A stretch of 64,000 nucleotides of DNA from Inonotus obliquus (Eukaryota; Basidiomycota; Agaricomycetes; Hymenochaetales; Hymenochaetaceae): positions 2,356,001-2,420,000 of the forward strand of contig JAJHTX010000004.1 in assembly GCA_032164295.1 (NCBI GenBank), read 5' to 3'. How positions within the stretch are numbered: the stretch's first letter is position 1; each line of letters starts with the position of its first letter. Position numbers and translations under genes: made by a program. Under the pieces are notes generated by a model. The model had not been told where the DNA came from. It saw nothing but the letters and a program-made list of their open reading frames with translations, and made no database searches. Shown one piece after another: positions 32,401 through 44,143 of this stretch.

Positions 32401-33760
32401 TCCCCTCCCTCCCCTTCGGAACTCGCTCCTGTCTCCTTTTCTTGTCCAATCTACTAACATATGAACGCACAGGCTCGGACGCAGGCGACAGCGAGCTCCA
32501 AAAGATCAACATCACCCTCCGAATCCCCCGTTCACCAGTCATAGGAGACAAATTCTCCTCCCGTCACGGTCAAAAAGGTGTATGTTCCCAAAAATGGCCA
32601 ATGATAGACATGCCTTTTAGTGAAAGCGGTATCCAACCGGATGTTATTATCAACCCTCACGCTTTCCCTTCTCGAATGACTATTGGAATGCTTGTGGAGA
32701 GTATGGCTGGGAAAGCTGGAGCTATGCATGGGATTGCTCAGGATGCTACGCCGTTTAAGTGTGTTGTTTCCTTTCGAGTAGAGCTCGCCCAGTTGTCTGA
32801 CCTGGCCTTGGATTAAAAGGTTCTCAGAAGATGACACAGCAGTCAACTACTTTGGCGAACAACTCCTCGCAGCAGGATACAACTACTACGGCAACGAACC
32901 CATGTACTCTGGGATAACAGGCGAAGAATTCGCAGCTGACATTTATCTGGGCGTCGTCTACTATCAACGCCTACGACACATGGTAAATGATAAATTCCAA
33001 GTCCGAACAACTGGACCTGTTGATCGAATAACTCAACAACCTGTCAAAGTAAGTAGTTTAAGACACATGACTTTGCTTAACGTATATCCCTTCCAATAAT
33101 TATTCTCTTTCTCTGACCCTTCTCTACGTCGTCTTTTCATAGGGTCGAAAACGAGCAGGAGGAATCCGATTCGGAGAAATGGAAAGAGATGCATTAATAG
33201 CACACGGAACATCTTTCCTACTTCAAGATAGACTCATGAACTGTTCGGATTATTCTACAGCTTGGGTTTGCAGGACTTGCGGGAGTCTTATTTCACTCGG
33301 GTACGAAGATGTTTCTCTCGGAGTTGGAGTTGGAGTTGGGGTCGGCGTCGGGAACGGGAACGGAGGCGAGGTCGGAGGGGGGCGTGAGAATACGAACGGA
33401 ACCGGAACCTTAAACCTAGGCCTAGGATCATCCCACTCCCATTCCCAACATTCCCAAGCAGGCGGAGAATACTGTCGAATATGCCGAGCCAAATCACTCT
33501 CAAGAGAATCAAACGAACGTATCGCCTTCGCCAACTCATCGACCGCCGCCGCCGCAACTGACACTAATACCACCCTCAATCCCTCCGAGTCCGAGTCAAG
33601 ACTCCGCGTCTCCCTTCCACGTTCCAACATCCTCAGCGTCGGTTCCTCCCAAAGAGGGGGAGGAGGAGACCTGGACGTCATAGCCATCCCTTACGTCTTC
33701 CGTTATCTCTGTGCCGAACTCGCATCAATGGGTATCGCCGTATCTCTAGAGGTTCGATGA
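29429..33760 (+). CDS. RPA2: DNA-directed RNA polymerase I second-largest subunit (RPA135)
   Basis: Catalytic-core subunit of the nucleolar polymerase that makes rRNA. Nine exons (29429-29708, 29773-29858, 29921-30040, 30097-30710, 30769-31810, 31863-32391, 32473-32758, 32820-33048, 33143-33760) keep phase and give 1267 residues. Signatures in order: [20 protein letters not shown], the fork region [30 protein letters not shown], the hybrid-binding [46 protein letters not shown] and the zinc ribbon CRTC...[24 protein letters not shown] and NETTT-less ending [20 protein letters not shown] are Pol I-like rather than Pol II. The zinc ribbon is split by a Gly/Val/Asn-rich insert. Intron 6 uses a GC donor (GCAAGT at 32392). 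Confidence 0.95.
33325..33375 (+). repeat. Gly-Val codon repeat inside RPA2
   Basis: Tandem GT(T/C)GG(A/G/C) units encoding [12 protein letters not shown] in the zinc-ribbon insert, followed by Gly/Asn-rich codons. Confidence 0.8.
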
Positions 33761-34482
33761 GGTTTCAGCTTTCGATAATCCCAATCCTCTTCCCGAGTCC
33801 ATCTTCTATCTTCTATTCTACATACTTCCAGTAGATACGCAGAGAAAGTAGTATATACAATTCGGCGCTTACTACCCAGTGATTACCTATGATCGGACCT
33901 CACCCCCATCCTATCCCCGCAAAAAAACTTATCGATATCGGCATCGGCACATCCGCAACGTTTTGATATTTCGTCGTTGCTTCCCGCATCTTCCTCATAT
34001 CGCTCTCATCCATATAGAACGTTCCTCACAAGCATTCAATAACAAGTACACACTGATGCTCTTAGCTTACAGGAAATAATTAGGAGAAAAATGGGCGCAT
34101 TAAAATTGCATCCGACTAACGTACGTAAGAACAACCTCGCAACAACCAAAAAAACAAACGAATATTACGTTTTTAACCTCTCAGCGAAGGAAGAATCCCG
34201 CGAAGGAACGAACGAACAAGTGAAAAGGGAAAAATGAAAACAACTAATCATAAAATACGAGTGTTTCCAGTTCAATCGCCAATCATCACACAAAAACATA
34301 AAGAAAAGAATAGGATGGAGTAGGAACTGGTAGTAAGAGTAAGAGAAAGAGCCTTATACAAATATACTTCCAAGCGGGTATACACCTTACGCACTATGAA
34401 TGACACAATAAGTCAAAAAGAATGAAAGACGGTCAATTCAACGAAAAGGGATGAACAACAACGATTATTAAAAATAAATGTT
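33761..34482. other. Convergent intergenic region
   Basis: 722 bp of 3' flanks of RPA2 (+) and the histone-fold gene (-). Several ATG frames under 70 codons, none supported. A-rich on the right half. Confidence 0.5.
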
Positions 34483-37400
34483 CTAGGCCTCGGCAAGAAC
34501 TACTTGAACTGCATGGTTTGGTACAGGTTTGCGATGCAAGGTTATCGCAGTATGGCGTTCTTCAGTTCGCGATGTGGGAGACCCAAGCGATTCTCGTCCA
34601 CTAGCAACATTCTTCGTAACCTGCACTTGCACCTCATCCTTCTGAATAGGAGGTTCACCATTCCCCAAAAGAACTTCAATGACACCCGACTCCTGTTGTG
34701 GACTCGGCTGTATCTTTGGATCCGGAGGGAAGTCAGCATCCCTCAAGGGTAAGCCCGACTGTGCAAGGAACATATCAAACAGCAAACGGCATTCATCCGC
34801 GGTTGTTGCGTTTGACATCAACCGGCGTAAGTCCGTAACGTTAGCCGCGAATGCTTTAGGCGTAGGTGGTGGAGACAAAGCATGACGTTGTGAATGCTTC
34901 GATGGCGGGTGTATCGAAGGATAAGACGGAGGCGGTGTTTGCAGAGATTCTGTTGGTTTAGGCGCAGTAGGTGTAACGGAGGTAGGCGTGACAGAGGTGC
35001 TTGGTGTGTTCGATAACCTGCCAGAGTCGGAGTCCTTCAAGTGCTGTGTCTTGACAACAGGTTTTTCGTGCTCGAGTTTAGAGGGTGTAGGAGGAGACAT
35101 ATCAGCTGATTTGGAAGGTACGGAGAGCTGCGCATTGCCATTTTCATGGAGGGCAGCCTCAGATTCCTTGAGCACTGGTACAGCCTTTCTCATGGTGGTG
35201 GGAGATGGCCTTGGACGGGCCGGAGATGCTGAATCGCCAAAGGAATGACTGGGTGAAAGCGGTGGCGACAAAGGAATCGAGACGTGAGGTACGGGAGGAG
35301 TTGTGTGTTTCGCCAGGGAGGATTGACTGTGAGTGAACGACGAAAGGCTATGAAGAGACCTCTTCGCAGATAGCGGAGGGGCAATGAACGACGGGGGCGG
35401 ATGAACAGGAGATTTTTTGCCTGCGAAATCCTCATATGAAGCCTGGTGTGATAGTTTGTCCATCGATTGACCACCTTTCAAGCGTGAAACAATGCTTCGA
35501 AGCCTTCCTCGCTTAGCCTTGTTATCGAGCGAAGACGGCGGTGTTGATGTAGGAGCCATGGTCTTGGGTAGATCGGGAGGACCACTATTTAAGAAATCAA
35601 TCAAGTCTGCTGTTTGCGCGCTGACACCTCCGGCAGTTGGTGCCTTGCGTCTGGCTGCTGGCTTTTTCACCGGCCCATCTTCATCAGAAGAACCATCCAA
35701 ACCATCATCATCGATGGAATCGTGGCTAGCCATATGATGAACCTTCTTCCCCATGTACGCACTGCTGGACACCGAAGCAGACATCTTTGCATGTTGACCC
35801 GAGGGTGCGACACCTCGAAGCGACTGAGAGTAGATCGACTCGACGGGCAAGGTACTCAACGAACCCTTGCGAGAGCTAGTGTGACGGGTCCCCATTGATG
35901 TCATGGACGACTGCGAAGCAGATGTAGACCGCGCTCTTGAATGGAGCGGTTGTTCATAAGACACCGGCGGAGTCCCTTTTGATTGTTTGGGAGCTCGCAT
36001 ACTGCTGAAGTCGTCTCCCACCGTATCCTTTGCCTCCTGTTCATGCGCCAGGTGTCTTTGAGTCTGAGCAGAGCCGTTTCTGAGAGGTTCGTCAGTGCCA
36101 CGATTGACATTCGAGCTATCGTAAAGGGGTGTTTTCTTCGGCTGTTGAGTTCCTGGAGGAGGGACGACTATCTTGCTGATGCCTCGACTCTTATCCTTAT
36201 TGTACACCTAATGAGGGAATGAATTGGTCAGGCAAGGAAACAAAAAGGAGGCAAAGACTGCTGACGTCAAAGGTTCTGAGGCGATCGGGGGTAAGAGACA
36301 CCTTCATAGTGGCACCAGAACGCATCAGCTCGTCGAATTCAACCTGGGACGTTTATAAGAGATAAGTGGAACAAGAGATCAGAACCTTAAGGCACGCGTA
36401 CCTCGCTGGGACTGGAGCCTGGTCCGTCATCCATTGCCGAACTGGGACGTTTCCCGTTACTCAATACTGATGCGGAACGCATGTGGCCACTTTCATGCCC
36501 CGCTTGCGAGGCTCCTTCTTTATCTACGCTCATCCGTCCAAACAATTTCTTTGCTTTGGATTTTTCGGTTGAACTTCGGGTGATAGATGACTGCATAGTA
36601 GCAACAGCGGTACCAGATCCCGCACTGTCAGACGACAAACGCGACTTCGTGGCAGAATCACCATTTAATGTCGAGACTGAGCCAACGGGTGTGCCATTTG
36701 TATGAGCCGTCCCCTTGGCAGTTTCGCTACCGCTGCGATGTACCGATTTGGACCGGACCATACGGGTGACCGGCGCATTGCTCTGAGATTCAATCTGGTT
36801 GTGAACTTTTCGACAGAAAATTCACCCGAGCGAGGAAATAGGAGGTTATTTCCGCGTCAGAATTCAATTGCCTTGACAACGAAGTGAATTCAAAGAACCC
36901 ACCTTTCATGATTTTGAATAACCCATAAATGGAATCATCTTCGCACAAGGCAAGGAATACATCTTGCAGCGTCGCCGTTGAGCGGCTGCTGTCCCGAGAC
37001 GCGACGCGTCCCGTGTTCGATAGAACATGCCTAGTTGAACGCTAAGACAACCCCGTAATTGATCGGACATGCATACAAAACTTACTCGCACACGTGTCTA
37101 AAGCGGCATAGAGGTCAGCCACAGCGCAAAAGCAACAGGTGGAACGACGACGACGTACTCAAGAATGGCTGTCAAATAAAGAGCGGCAGGGGCTATGTAT
37201 TGTACATTATGCGTCGTGAACCCGCTTGCGCTTGTAACCTTTGTCTGCCACCGTTTCTCAGAGTCCGTGTCATCATCAGCATCATTGAATGTCGAGTATG
37301 CCTCGCATTTTATCCGAAGTAGCTGTAAAGCAACAAGGTGGCAATAAATAATAATGAGCGCGGGAGGTATGAAGATGAGATCGCACCTCAAAAGCAGGTT

Positions 37401-37783
37401 GGATGGGAAAGTCCTGAATGTTTTCGGCATATGGTCTTGATGGGACGTTTGAGGTTCGGTCCCAGTACGCTCTTAACTCCACCTCTGCCTCTAAAAGCGC
37501 CTCTTTACCGAGAGAAGTTGGTAAGAGTTTGCTCATTGCCGCTTTGAGTTGGTCGGTGGCGAATGAACGCGCCATGCTAACAATCATCCACAGCAACTCA
37601 TCAAGTAAGACGTTCACTGAACGCAGCGCGTCTGGTGCCAGTCTGGTCGGCCGTATTTCCGATAGAACGACATCTGCGGAACGTGGAGAAAGATACTGAG
37701 GAGCTAGATAGAAAAGTTTTTGCGAAGTTAGCGAAGATATGGGAAACGTGAAAGGACATACAATGATCGGAAAGAGCAGCCAT
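34483..37783 (-). CDS. Fungal protein with H2A-like histone-fold stretch and long disordered tail
   Basis: Eight phase-consistent exons (37762-37783, 37387-37703, 37159-37322, 37086-37097, 36903-37030, 36402-36805, 36266-36343, 34483-36207) give 949 residues starting MAALSDHS. The N-terminal 110 residues form an uncharacterised helical module (SADVVLSEIRPTRLAPDALR, VNVLLDELLWMIVSMARSFA, GKEALLEAEVELRAYWDR). Then about residues 155-215 read IAPAALYLTAILE-HVCEHVL followed by TGRVASRD and TLQDVFLALCEDDSIYGLF, which lines up by eye with H2A helix 2 (VYMAAVLEYLTAEIL), AARD and helix 3. A conserved short exon VEFDELMRSGATMKVSLTPD follows, then 600 Ser/Pro-rich residues, with a helical island (DECRLLFDMFLAQSG) near the C-terminus. 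I recall related hypothetical proteins in other agaricomycetes but no known function. Exon 5 of 12 nt is a microexon. Confidence 0.82.
37086..37097 (-). other. 12-nt microexon of the histone-fold gene
   Basis: Bases ACACGTGTGCGA between a TAG acceptor and a GTAAGT donor; introns on either side are 61 and 55 nt. It adds HVC plus shared codons to the centre of the long H2A-like helix. Inclusion and skipping both keep the frame, because the length is a multiple of three. Confidence 0.7.
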
Positions 37784-39360
37784 GGCCTGAGTTGAATAGC
37801 GCGTCAATTAAGTGAAGAGGAGTGAAGGGTAAGCCGGGGGTGGTAGAATAACGCCCGTATGAGAAAAGGAGAGACGATGGGAGGAATGGAGGAGGAAGAG
37901 TCGAGTGGTGATTGAGTGAGAGAAAGAGAAAGAGAAAGATGGTCTGGCAAGGGCCGGATTTAATTCTCAATCAGGTATACATATTCTCCCTTCTCCCGCG
38001 ATTACCACTTCGGGCTTTCTCTTTCGTCTGCTTCTGCTATTTATCTTTTTCATTTCCGTCCCCGACCTCGGGTAATGAATTTGTATAACATGGAAAGCGC
38101 GGAAAGGCGACGGTCGACGAGAGAGCACAACCATATCGCGTATTCACCTCGGCTCGTTGTTTCAACGGGAACCATCACTCGGCGTGATCACTGATCTGGC
38201 TCTCTTGTTCACTCTTTCAAGTTCCCGCATTCAAGTGAAGTACGTCCCTCCTTCCTATTATCCTTGTTTCCGCTAATACCGAGACGTCTTGTCCACTTGT
38301 TTACTTTTCTGGGCCTTTCTTAATCGGCACTTTGGCCTACTTTGGTCTCTTACGAACTTGGCTTGCGACGGAATCTCGCCACCAACTCAACTCGCCATAT
38401 GATCATTCGCAACATCACAACCAGTTCAGTTCAGACTTGAAATCTGTGTATCAAGATCACACGCATCCACAGTTGACCCCATCATCCATCATTGATTGCC
38501 GTTTTTATATTCTTTTCTATTTGAGCAGGTGACGGCAAAGTTCTCAGCATCACACCAACGCTTTGATCTCTATTCGTCTTCGCCATTGCATGCGTTACAC
38601 ACTCTACCAACGGAAGGGTGCCTCGCTTCGATTACATACACACCCGTCCTGCTCCTGCAAAGCTAATCTCACAGGAACACACTCACAACTCTTCTATCTT
38701 CTAGTCTCTTTTCCTCTCAATTCTCACCTTCTTCTCGTCCTTCTCGGCTATCCGAACCCGCCCTCAAGGAACGGTAGCGGTTTTCAAGAAGAAACGAAAC
38801 GGCAACGCCTCAATACGGCAAACGGCTAATCGGCACGCCGGCGCCGCGAAAGTAGCCAACCCAACAAAGTACTTACGACCCGACCAATAAAAATGTACCT
38901 GAAACGTAGCGTCGTTTGGACTGCACTAAGGAGTCAATGCCTAGTCCTTTTCCCTCCTTTTGATTCACTCCGTGATTGGCCTTTTCCTTGTGGATCATAC
39001 ACGCGTTCTTTGAAAGTTTGTTTAGAACAGTTATTCTTTGTGAGCCCTTCCGCACATGTACACACACATTGCCTCATTCTTATCTTTCGTAGTATTCTCA
39101 ACGGGTACCGTACATGAATAATAGTCTCTTACACTCAACTGAGTGTTCTCAAGGTTATGAGCCTAAGGTCTCAAGAAACTTTGCCATACTATCGGAGTAT
39201 AGAAAGTAATTGGATTGATCTTATCGAGCAATTCGAAGAATTTCATTCCAATAGTCTATGTAGAGAGTATGTACAAGAGTAAAGCAAACAAAAAGAGATC
39301 GTCTAAACCCTGAATATGAATATAAAACATAACCACCGACTCGTCTACGAGTCCGCCCCG
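37784..39360. other. 1.6-kb intergenic region without a supported gene
   Basis: The longest gap in the window, between the 5' end of the histone-fold gene and the 3' end of the next minus-strand gene. The + strand is strongly pyrimidine-rich (37980-38060, 38240-38330, 38560-38760), including a purine run GAGAAAGAGAAAGAGAAAG at about 37918-37937. ATG frames at 38563-38829 and 38893-39117 have no recognisable product. A long 5' UTR or non-coding transcript is possible but not demonstrable. Confidence 0.45.
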
Positions 39361-41376
39361 TCATCTCGTATTAGCCTTCATCCTGGGACGAAAGTCATAC
39401 TTCCTAGTCACTTCATCAGCCTGGGCCTGAGGATTATCATCCCTCACTATCGATCCACTCGCACGTCCATCGTGCCTATCGTGCCTGCCACGTCTACCAT
39501 GACTCCCCGAGTCATCCTCACCCCCATCCTCATTCGGCGCAACATCAGCACTCCCAGTAGGATCTACTTCCGACTCCCTACCACTCCGAACCCGATCTCC
39601 GACACTAACTTGATCACATGTGGCGGAATGCGCAAAGTGCTTGTGATTATTATTATGATGATTTGTGTGGCGAGAATAAGATCTCGATCTTGAATAAGTT
39701 TGGTCCGAATCGTTTATTTGCGTCTGGGTCTTGGTTTGGGATATGTAGGTATCGTCATGCTCTTCCTCCTCAGGACCGTACTCCGACTGGTTATCGGAGG
39801 AGGAATGAGATTCCATAATTAATCGACGGAGTGCTCGTCGTTTGGCTCGTCGTGGCCCTTCATCTTCTTCGTCTCTTCCTCCCTCTCGCTCTTCGTAGTT
39901 CCCCTCGCCGCGTCGAGGAATAGGAGGCGATGGAGGCCGAGACCACTTTCTCTTTGCGTTTACTCGATTACTAGTGCCAATACCACCAGTACCAGTACCA
40001 GAGCAATTTAGACATGGCGAACGTTCGTTACTTGAATGCGTATGCGTGTGCATCGGACTATCTTCATCGTCCAGTTTGCGCTTTGAAGAAGATGGTGATG
40101 ACGATGATAATACGTGCTCTCGATATCGATTTGGGTTCCCAATCTGTCTTTCGTGCCTCGTAGGAGAATTACTGCTCGACGGCTTGTTTTGTTCTTGACA
40201 ATTGCACTGCGGGGATTCACGTTCCATTGTTTGTGGGTCCCTCTCAGTATCCCTCAACCTATCCCGAGACTCAGTCGGATTAAGCAAGAACGTCAACTTG
40301 CTCTTGGTTGACTGCGACTGTCCTATATTCTCTCTGTCCATCAGTGCAGGACTCCTGAGAGGCTGAGCATATTCGTTTTCTCTCGGCTGATGTCGCACTT
40401 CCGGCGTTTCGTTTCGCTGACTTATTTCAGTAACGGAATTTTGAGGTCGTTGACTTGCGTCTTCATCTTGGTGGTACTGCGTATCCTCTGACGGTCTTCT
40501 CTCTCTCGGTCGGTAGTTCGATCCCGACTGCGGTCCACGTCGAGGAGGCATATAAAAATCCAAATACTCGTCAGCCAACGTTCTAGCAGGCGTCCCTGAG
40601 GTCCCTCGTGGATACGGTGCATACCCACCGATAGGGCGGATAGGATGTCCATAATATCCCGTCAGAGTGTATCTTCGGTTCGGAGGATCGAACAGTTGTG
40701 CAAAATATCGACGCTTGAGTTCATCAACTTTAAGATCCTCTTCTTTAAATGCTTTAGGTGCATTTGGTTGTTCCGTGTTATTGTTACTGGTACTAGAATA
40801 TTTTGGGACTTGGCGGAAGCGGTAGAATATTGGGTTGGAAGTGTTCGGAGAGGAAGTTGGTACATGTGATACAGGTCGTGGAAGGGGCGATTGCGTTGGG
40901 TAGCTAAAAAGCGAATGAAATAAGTTTGGGACGGTTATCAACTACCTGTGGACTTACTGTTCAGGTCTACTGGGCGGTACTTGAACCGGAGGGTGCGTCC
41001 GTACAGTTGGTTGACTCTGCACTGGACGTACTGGGAACGGCATGGGAAGCTGTATAGGAGGCGGGGGCCACTGTCTTGCATGCGCCCTCTGATCCGCATG
41101 TGCATACACTTGTCCCTCATTCCTCAACCTCGGTTGTTGATGCGCAGCGGCCTTGACCTGCGCTTGGACCTCTGCCTGTGTCCTAATCCACAACTCACGC
41201 GCAGCAGATTGATACCTTCTCTGTGCATTCCCCATGATCTCTGCTCGTAGAGCTCTATCCATGGTCTTCAGTCTCACAGCAGCGGAGGTAGCGGAAGGAA
41301 CATTCGTAGTAGTGTTGGAGATAGGAGTGGCGCCTCCCACGTGGGTCGGCGCCTTATATCCGTAGCCTCGTTCCAT
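39361..41376 (-). CDS. Disordered, Arg/Pro/Ser-rich protein of unknown function
   Basis: Two exons (40958-41376 and 39361-40903), joined through a GTAAGT donor in phase, give 653 residues from ATG 41376 (MERGYGYKAPTHVGG). A helix-prone N-terminal stretch (MDRALRAEIMGNAQRRYQSA, ARELWIRTQAEVQAQVKAAA) is followed by a proline-rich region with PVRPVQSQP and then a short conserved-looking block KVDELKRRYFAQLFDPPNRR plus YTLTGYYGHPIRPIGGYAPY. The last 400 residues are polar, with many RPRE, SSSN and His runs (HTNHHNNNHKHFAH) and acidic clusters. No known domain. Three in-frame ATGs at the N-terminus make the start slightly uncertain. The frame is long enough and spliced cleanly, so I consider it real. 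Confidence 0.68.
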
Positions 41377-42539
41377 TGTCCGAGTCACCGAGTCGAGCGT
41401 CCTTAGCGTCGTAATATAGCCGATTGCAGAAAAAAGGCGCCAAAGGTTGTCTGTCCGTCCGTTAGACCGAGCAAGAGGGGAGCGTAATGAGCAAAGTATT
41501 AAAGTACAAGGGGAAGAAAACACAAGTCCCCTTTTGTTCATACATCGCTCCGGTATTTATGAGGGTATATTGCGTTAGTCGACTTTGCTTTTGGTATTTG
41601 CACGCGGCACACGCATACGAAAGCGGCGAGGCGTGTGGTTGCCACGAGCTGGTTGAGTGGCAACTAAAGACTAGTGCAGTTTTTACTTTGCGCATTTCAT
41701 TTGGAGCAGCGAGCGGTCACGGGCGGAACACTGCGTCGCAAACAGTTTGGTGTTATGTAACAGGGGGTCCTTGGTACCACCAGGTATGGTATGCCACAGG
41801 ATCCTGTGTCCTGTAACACCCAAGCGCATTGGTCTTATGTTTCTTGGATATCGTCGGGTAACTTCGTTGTTTTGCGAAAGACCTAGCATCTGGAAAGAAG
41901 ACGTAACGGGCCAATGCTCATCGTGTATGATTCCATGGGGATACATGTTAGCCTCCGTGAGATCCATGCAACAGCATAGAGTGCAGGATATTTTTACGGA
42001 TTCAGTCGCCACATCGAACAGCCCTATCACATGCGGGCATATGGACTCATCCGCACAGCAGATAGCAGTTTCAGCGACTTGCGACTATCCTAGAGGCCAC
42101 GAGAACCCGTGAGTGGCAAAGTAGTCCCGATTCGCGCAATCTGCTGCAAAGTGACATGTCACAGATTACTTGACGTCCAGATCGCATAGTTTGGGTACCA
42201 GAGGAGTAGGTGCCTGTTTGCTGTCGTATATTGCCTCGAGAGCCTGCAAACCTCTTTGCGTACTGTAACATGTAGTGTTGAAGACTTGCGATTGGTCTGC
42301 TAGTATACAGATCTAGACTTGCTCGCGCAAATGCGCAGTTCATATCAGCTTCTATGAGTACGCCTCATTTTCAGGTTAGCACGCACAAGTTATACAACAT
42401 CGCATCACCGCTTCATCGTACAAAGCATTGACGAGGATATTAATACAACAGGGAAAGGGAAACTGAGAAACTGATCGTGGTCATGATCAGTCAACCGATA
42501 CTCGAAATCAGACACAAGGCTCACTTACCAGACAGTACG
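41377..42539. other. Intergenic region, no supported gene
   Basis: 1.16 kb between two minus-strand genes: promoter of the disordered-protein gene and 3' flank of Sgf73. ATG frames at 41487-41816 (+), 41747-42112 (+) and 41683-42030 (-) overlap one another and show no family features. Local inverted-looking motifs (ggtaccaccaggtatggtat, near 41772) do not form a tRNA. Confidence 0.45.
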
Positions 42540-43695
42540 CTAAGTCGGTACTCTGGGAAGGGGTGCTCCGGCAACAACGGTAGTATTGGGTATGGATACC
42601 GGCGCTGCCCGGGGCATGAGGGCACTGGTCAAAAGGTCCCTACAGTTCCGCAATCGTTCCCGCCGCGCAACAAACCACGTCCCCGCATCGTGCGGGACAG
42701 CCAACGGCACTCCAATCACACCAGATGTTTGCGCATTCCGAACCGCCTTAACCATCGCATCAAGTTCCGCTTCCGAATCCACATCGTCCATATTCTCATC
42801 CTCCGTATCTTCTTGAGCGATAGTAGGAATAGGTGCAGCACTCGTTGCAGCTTTCTTCCCTTTCTTCACTGTCCCGCCAGAAGCCTGTTTCGTCGCAGCG
42901 TTTGCGGCAGCTTGTTCGACCGCCAACCTCTTCTTCTCCGCCTTCTCCTTCATCATCTTCTCTTTTTTCTCTGCCTTCGACTGTCGCTTAACTGGCTCAA
43001 CGTAGTTCGGATTTCGCTCTCTATTGAAGTCGTTCAATAACTCATCGTAAGCTTTAGACCGTCCTTGAACCGATCGTTTCGCTCCCATCGAGTGGCTTTT
43101 ACATGTTAAAGCTCGAGAACACGGTAATCCCTTGTCATTTATGACACCGCATTGTCTATCGAGATCTACCGGTCCTTTAAGACGACCTTTCGTAATCTTC
43201 GTAGCGGGTTTCTTCTTCTTCACGCCGCTCTCATCTGGTAGGGCATATTCCTCGTTGTTAGCTTTCCATTTCTTTCCCTTCTTGTCTGACCACGTTGGGC
43301 ACGATGTGTCAAACATCCAATTACACTGGCTCACCGTCTATTTTTGCACCTTTCTTGCCCCCGGCACGTATAGTTCGACAACGATCTATTTCCCATCAAG
43401 TAAACGCATTATTGAGTTAAGATCTCCATAGAAGAGCAATGCACGACTCACCGACATGATCCGTAAACGAACTCCTTAGAACTGCTTTATCACAATCCTT
43501 ACATCTCACAACACCAAATTCGAGCCTCAACGGCTCTGCGCCAAAGATCTTCATCTGTTTCGCGTCGAGCCATTGCGTTGGAGGGGACAAAGGGGCCTCA
43601 GAGGGTGATGATATAGATGGAGGGGTCGGAAGGTTATCCCATGAGAAGGGAGCCCCTGGAGAGGAAGGACTAGCTGGTTTCAACTTGAGGGTCAT
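42540..43695 (-). CDS. SGF73: SAGA complex subunit Sgf73 (ataxin-7 homologue), SCA7 domain
   Basis: Links the Ubp8 histone H2B deubiquitinase module to the SAGA coactivator. Exons 43452-43695, 43335-43385 and 42540-43285 keep phase and give 346 residues. The N-terminal zinc finger is [20 protein letters not shown] (C-x2-C-x14-H-x3-C), completed across the first intron, as in the Sgf73 segment that docks in the DUB module. The SCA7 domain follows: [40 protein letters not shown] and [20 protein letters not shown], with the conserved Cys/His set. The region after it is a basic coiled-coil-like stretch ([18 protein letters not shown]) and an acidic patch. ATG 43695 opens [11 protein letters not shown]. 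Confidence 0.93.
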
Positions 43696-44143
43696 GGTTG
43701 GTTGGTGTCTGAATATGCGCAAACGAACAGATCCAACACGGTTCAAGGATCGACGTTCCGGAAAAGGAAAGTAACAATTGGTCACTATATGAATGTGCAT
43801 GCGTGTATGTACTGTACTTTTGCCATCGATACAGTAAACGTATATTATTCTAGATTTATGACCAACCACATGCATGCATTCTAGTACCGATGAAGAAAAT
43901 AAACCCGGGGGGTGTATGTCAAAGAGAATGAAAGAAAACTCATAAACGACAGGAACAGAATCGACATCGATACGTATGTACACAAAAGAATGTACCACCA
44001 GCGAGAATAGGAGGGATGAAAAGAAACGAGTGTATAAGTTACAAATTGCAATCAAATCAATCAGCCAGTCAGCCAATCAGTCAGGTAGAAAAGAACGATA
44101 TTTACACAGCAAAGCAAGCGTGAACTAATACTAGCTACTCTAA
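43696..44143. other. Intergenic region between Sgf73 and PP4R3 genes
   Basis: 448 bp: Sgf73 promoter and PP4R3 3' flank. A short cag(c/t)caatcag direct repeat lies near 44055-44083. No gene. Confidence 0.5.

Noticed and set aside
37086..37097. CACGTG within the 12-nt microexon as a regulatory site
   Set aside because: It is inside coding sequence and better explained by the codons His-Val; not counted among promoter sites.
41772..41820. Palindrome-rich segment that looked like a tRNA or attachment site
   Set aside because: Contains GGTACC and GGATCC-type short palindromes but no cloverleaf and no flanking duplication.
42477..43040. 187-codon plus-strand frame opposite Sgf73
   Set aside because: Antisense to the SCA7-domain gene; His/Arg/Leu-rich shadow.
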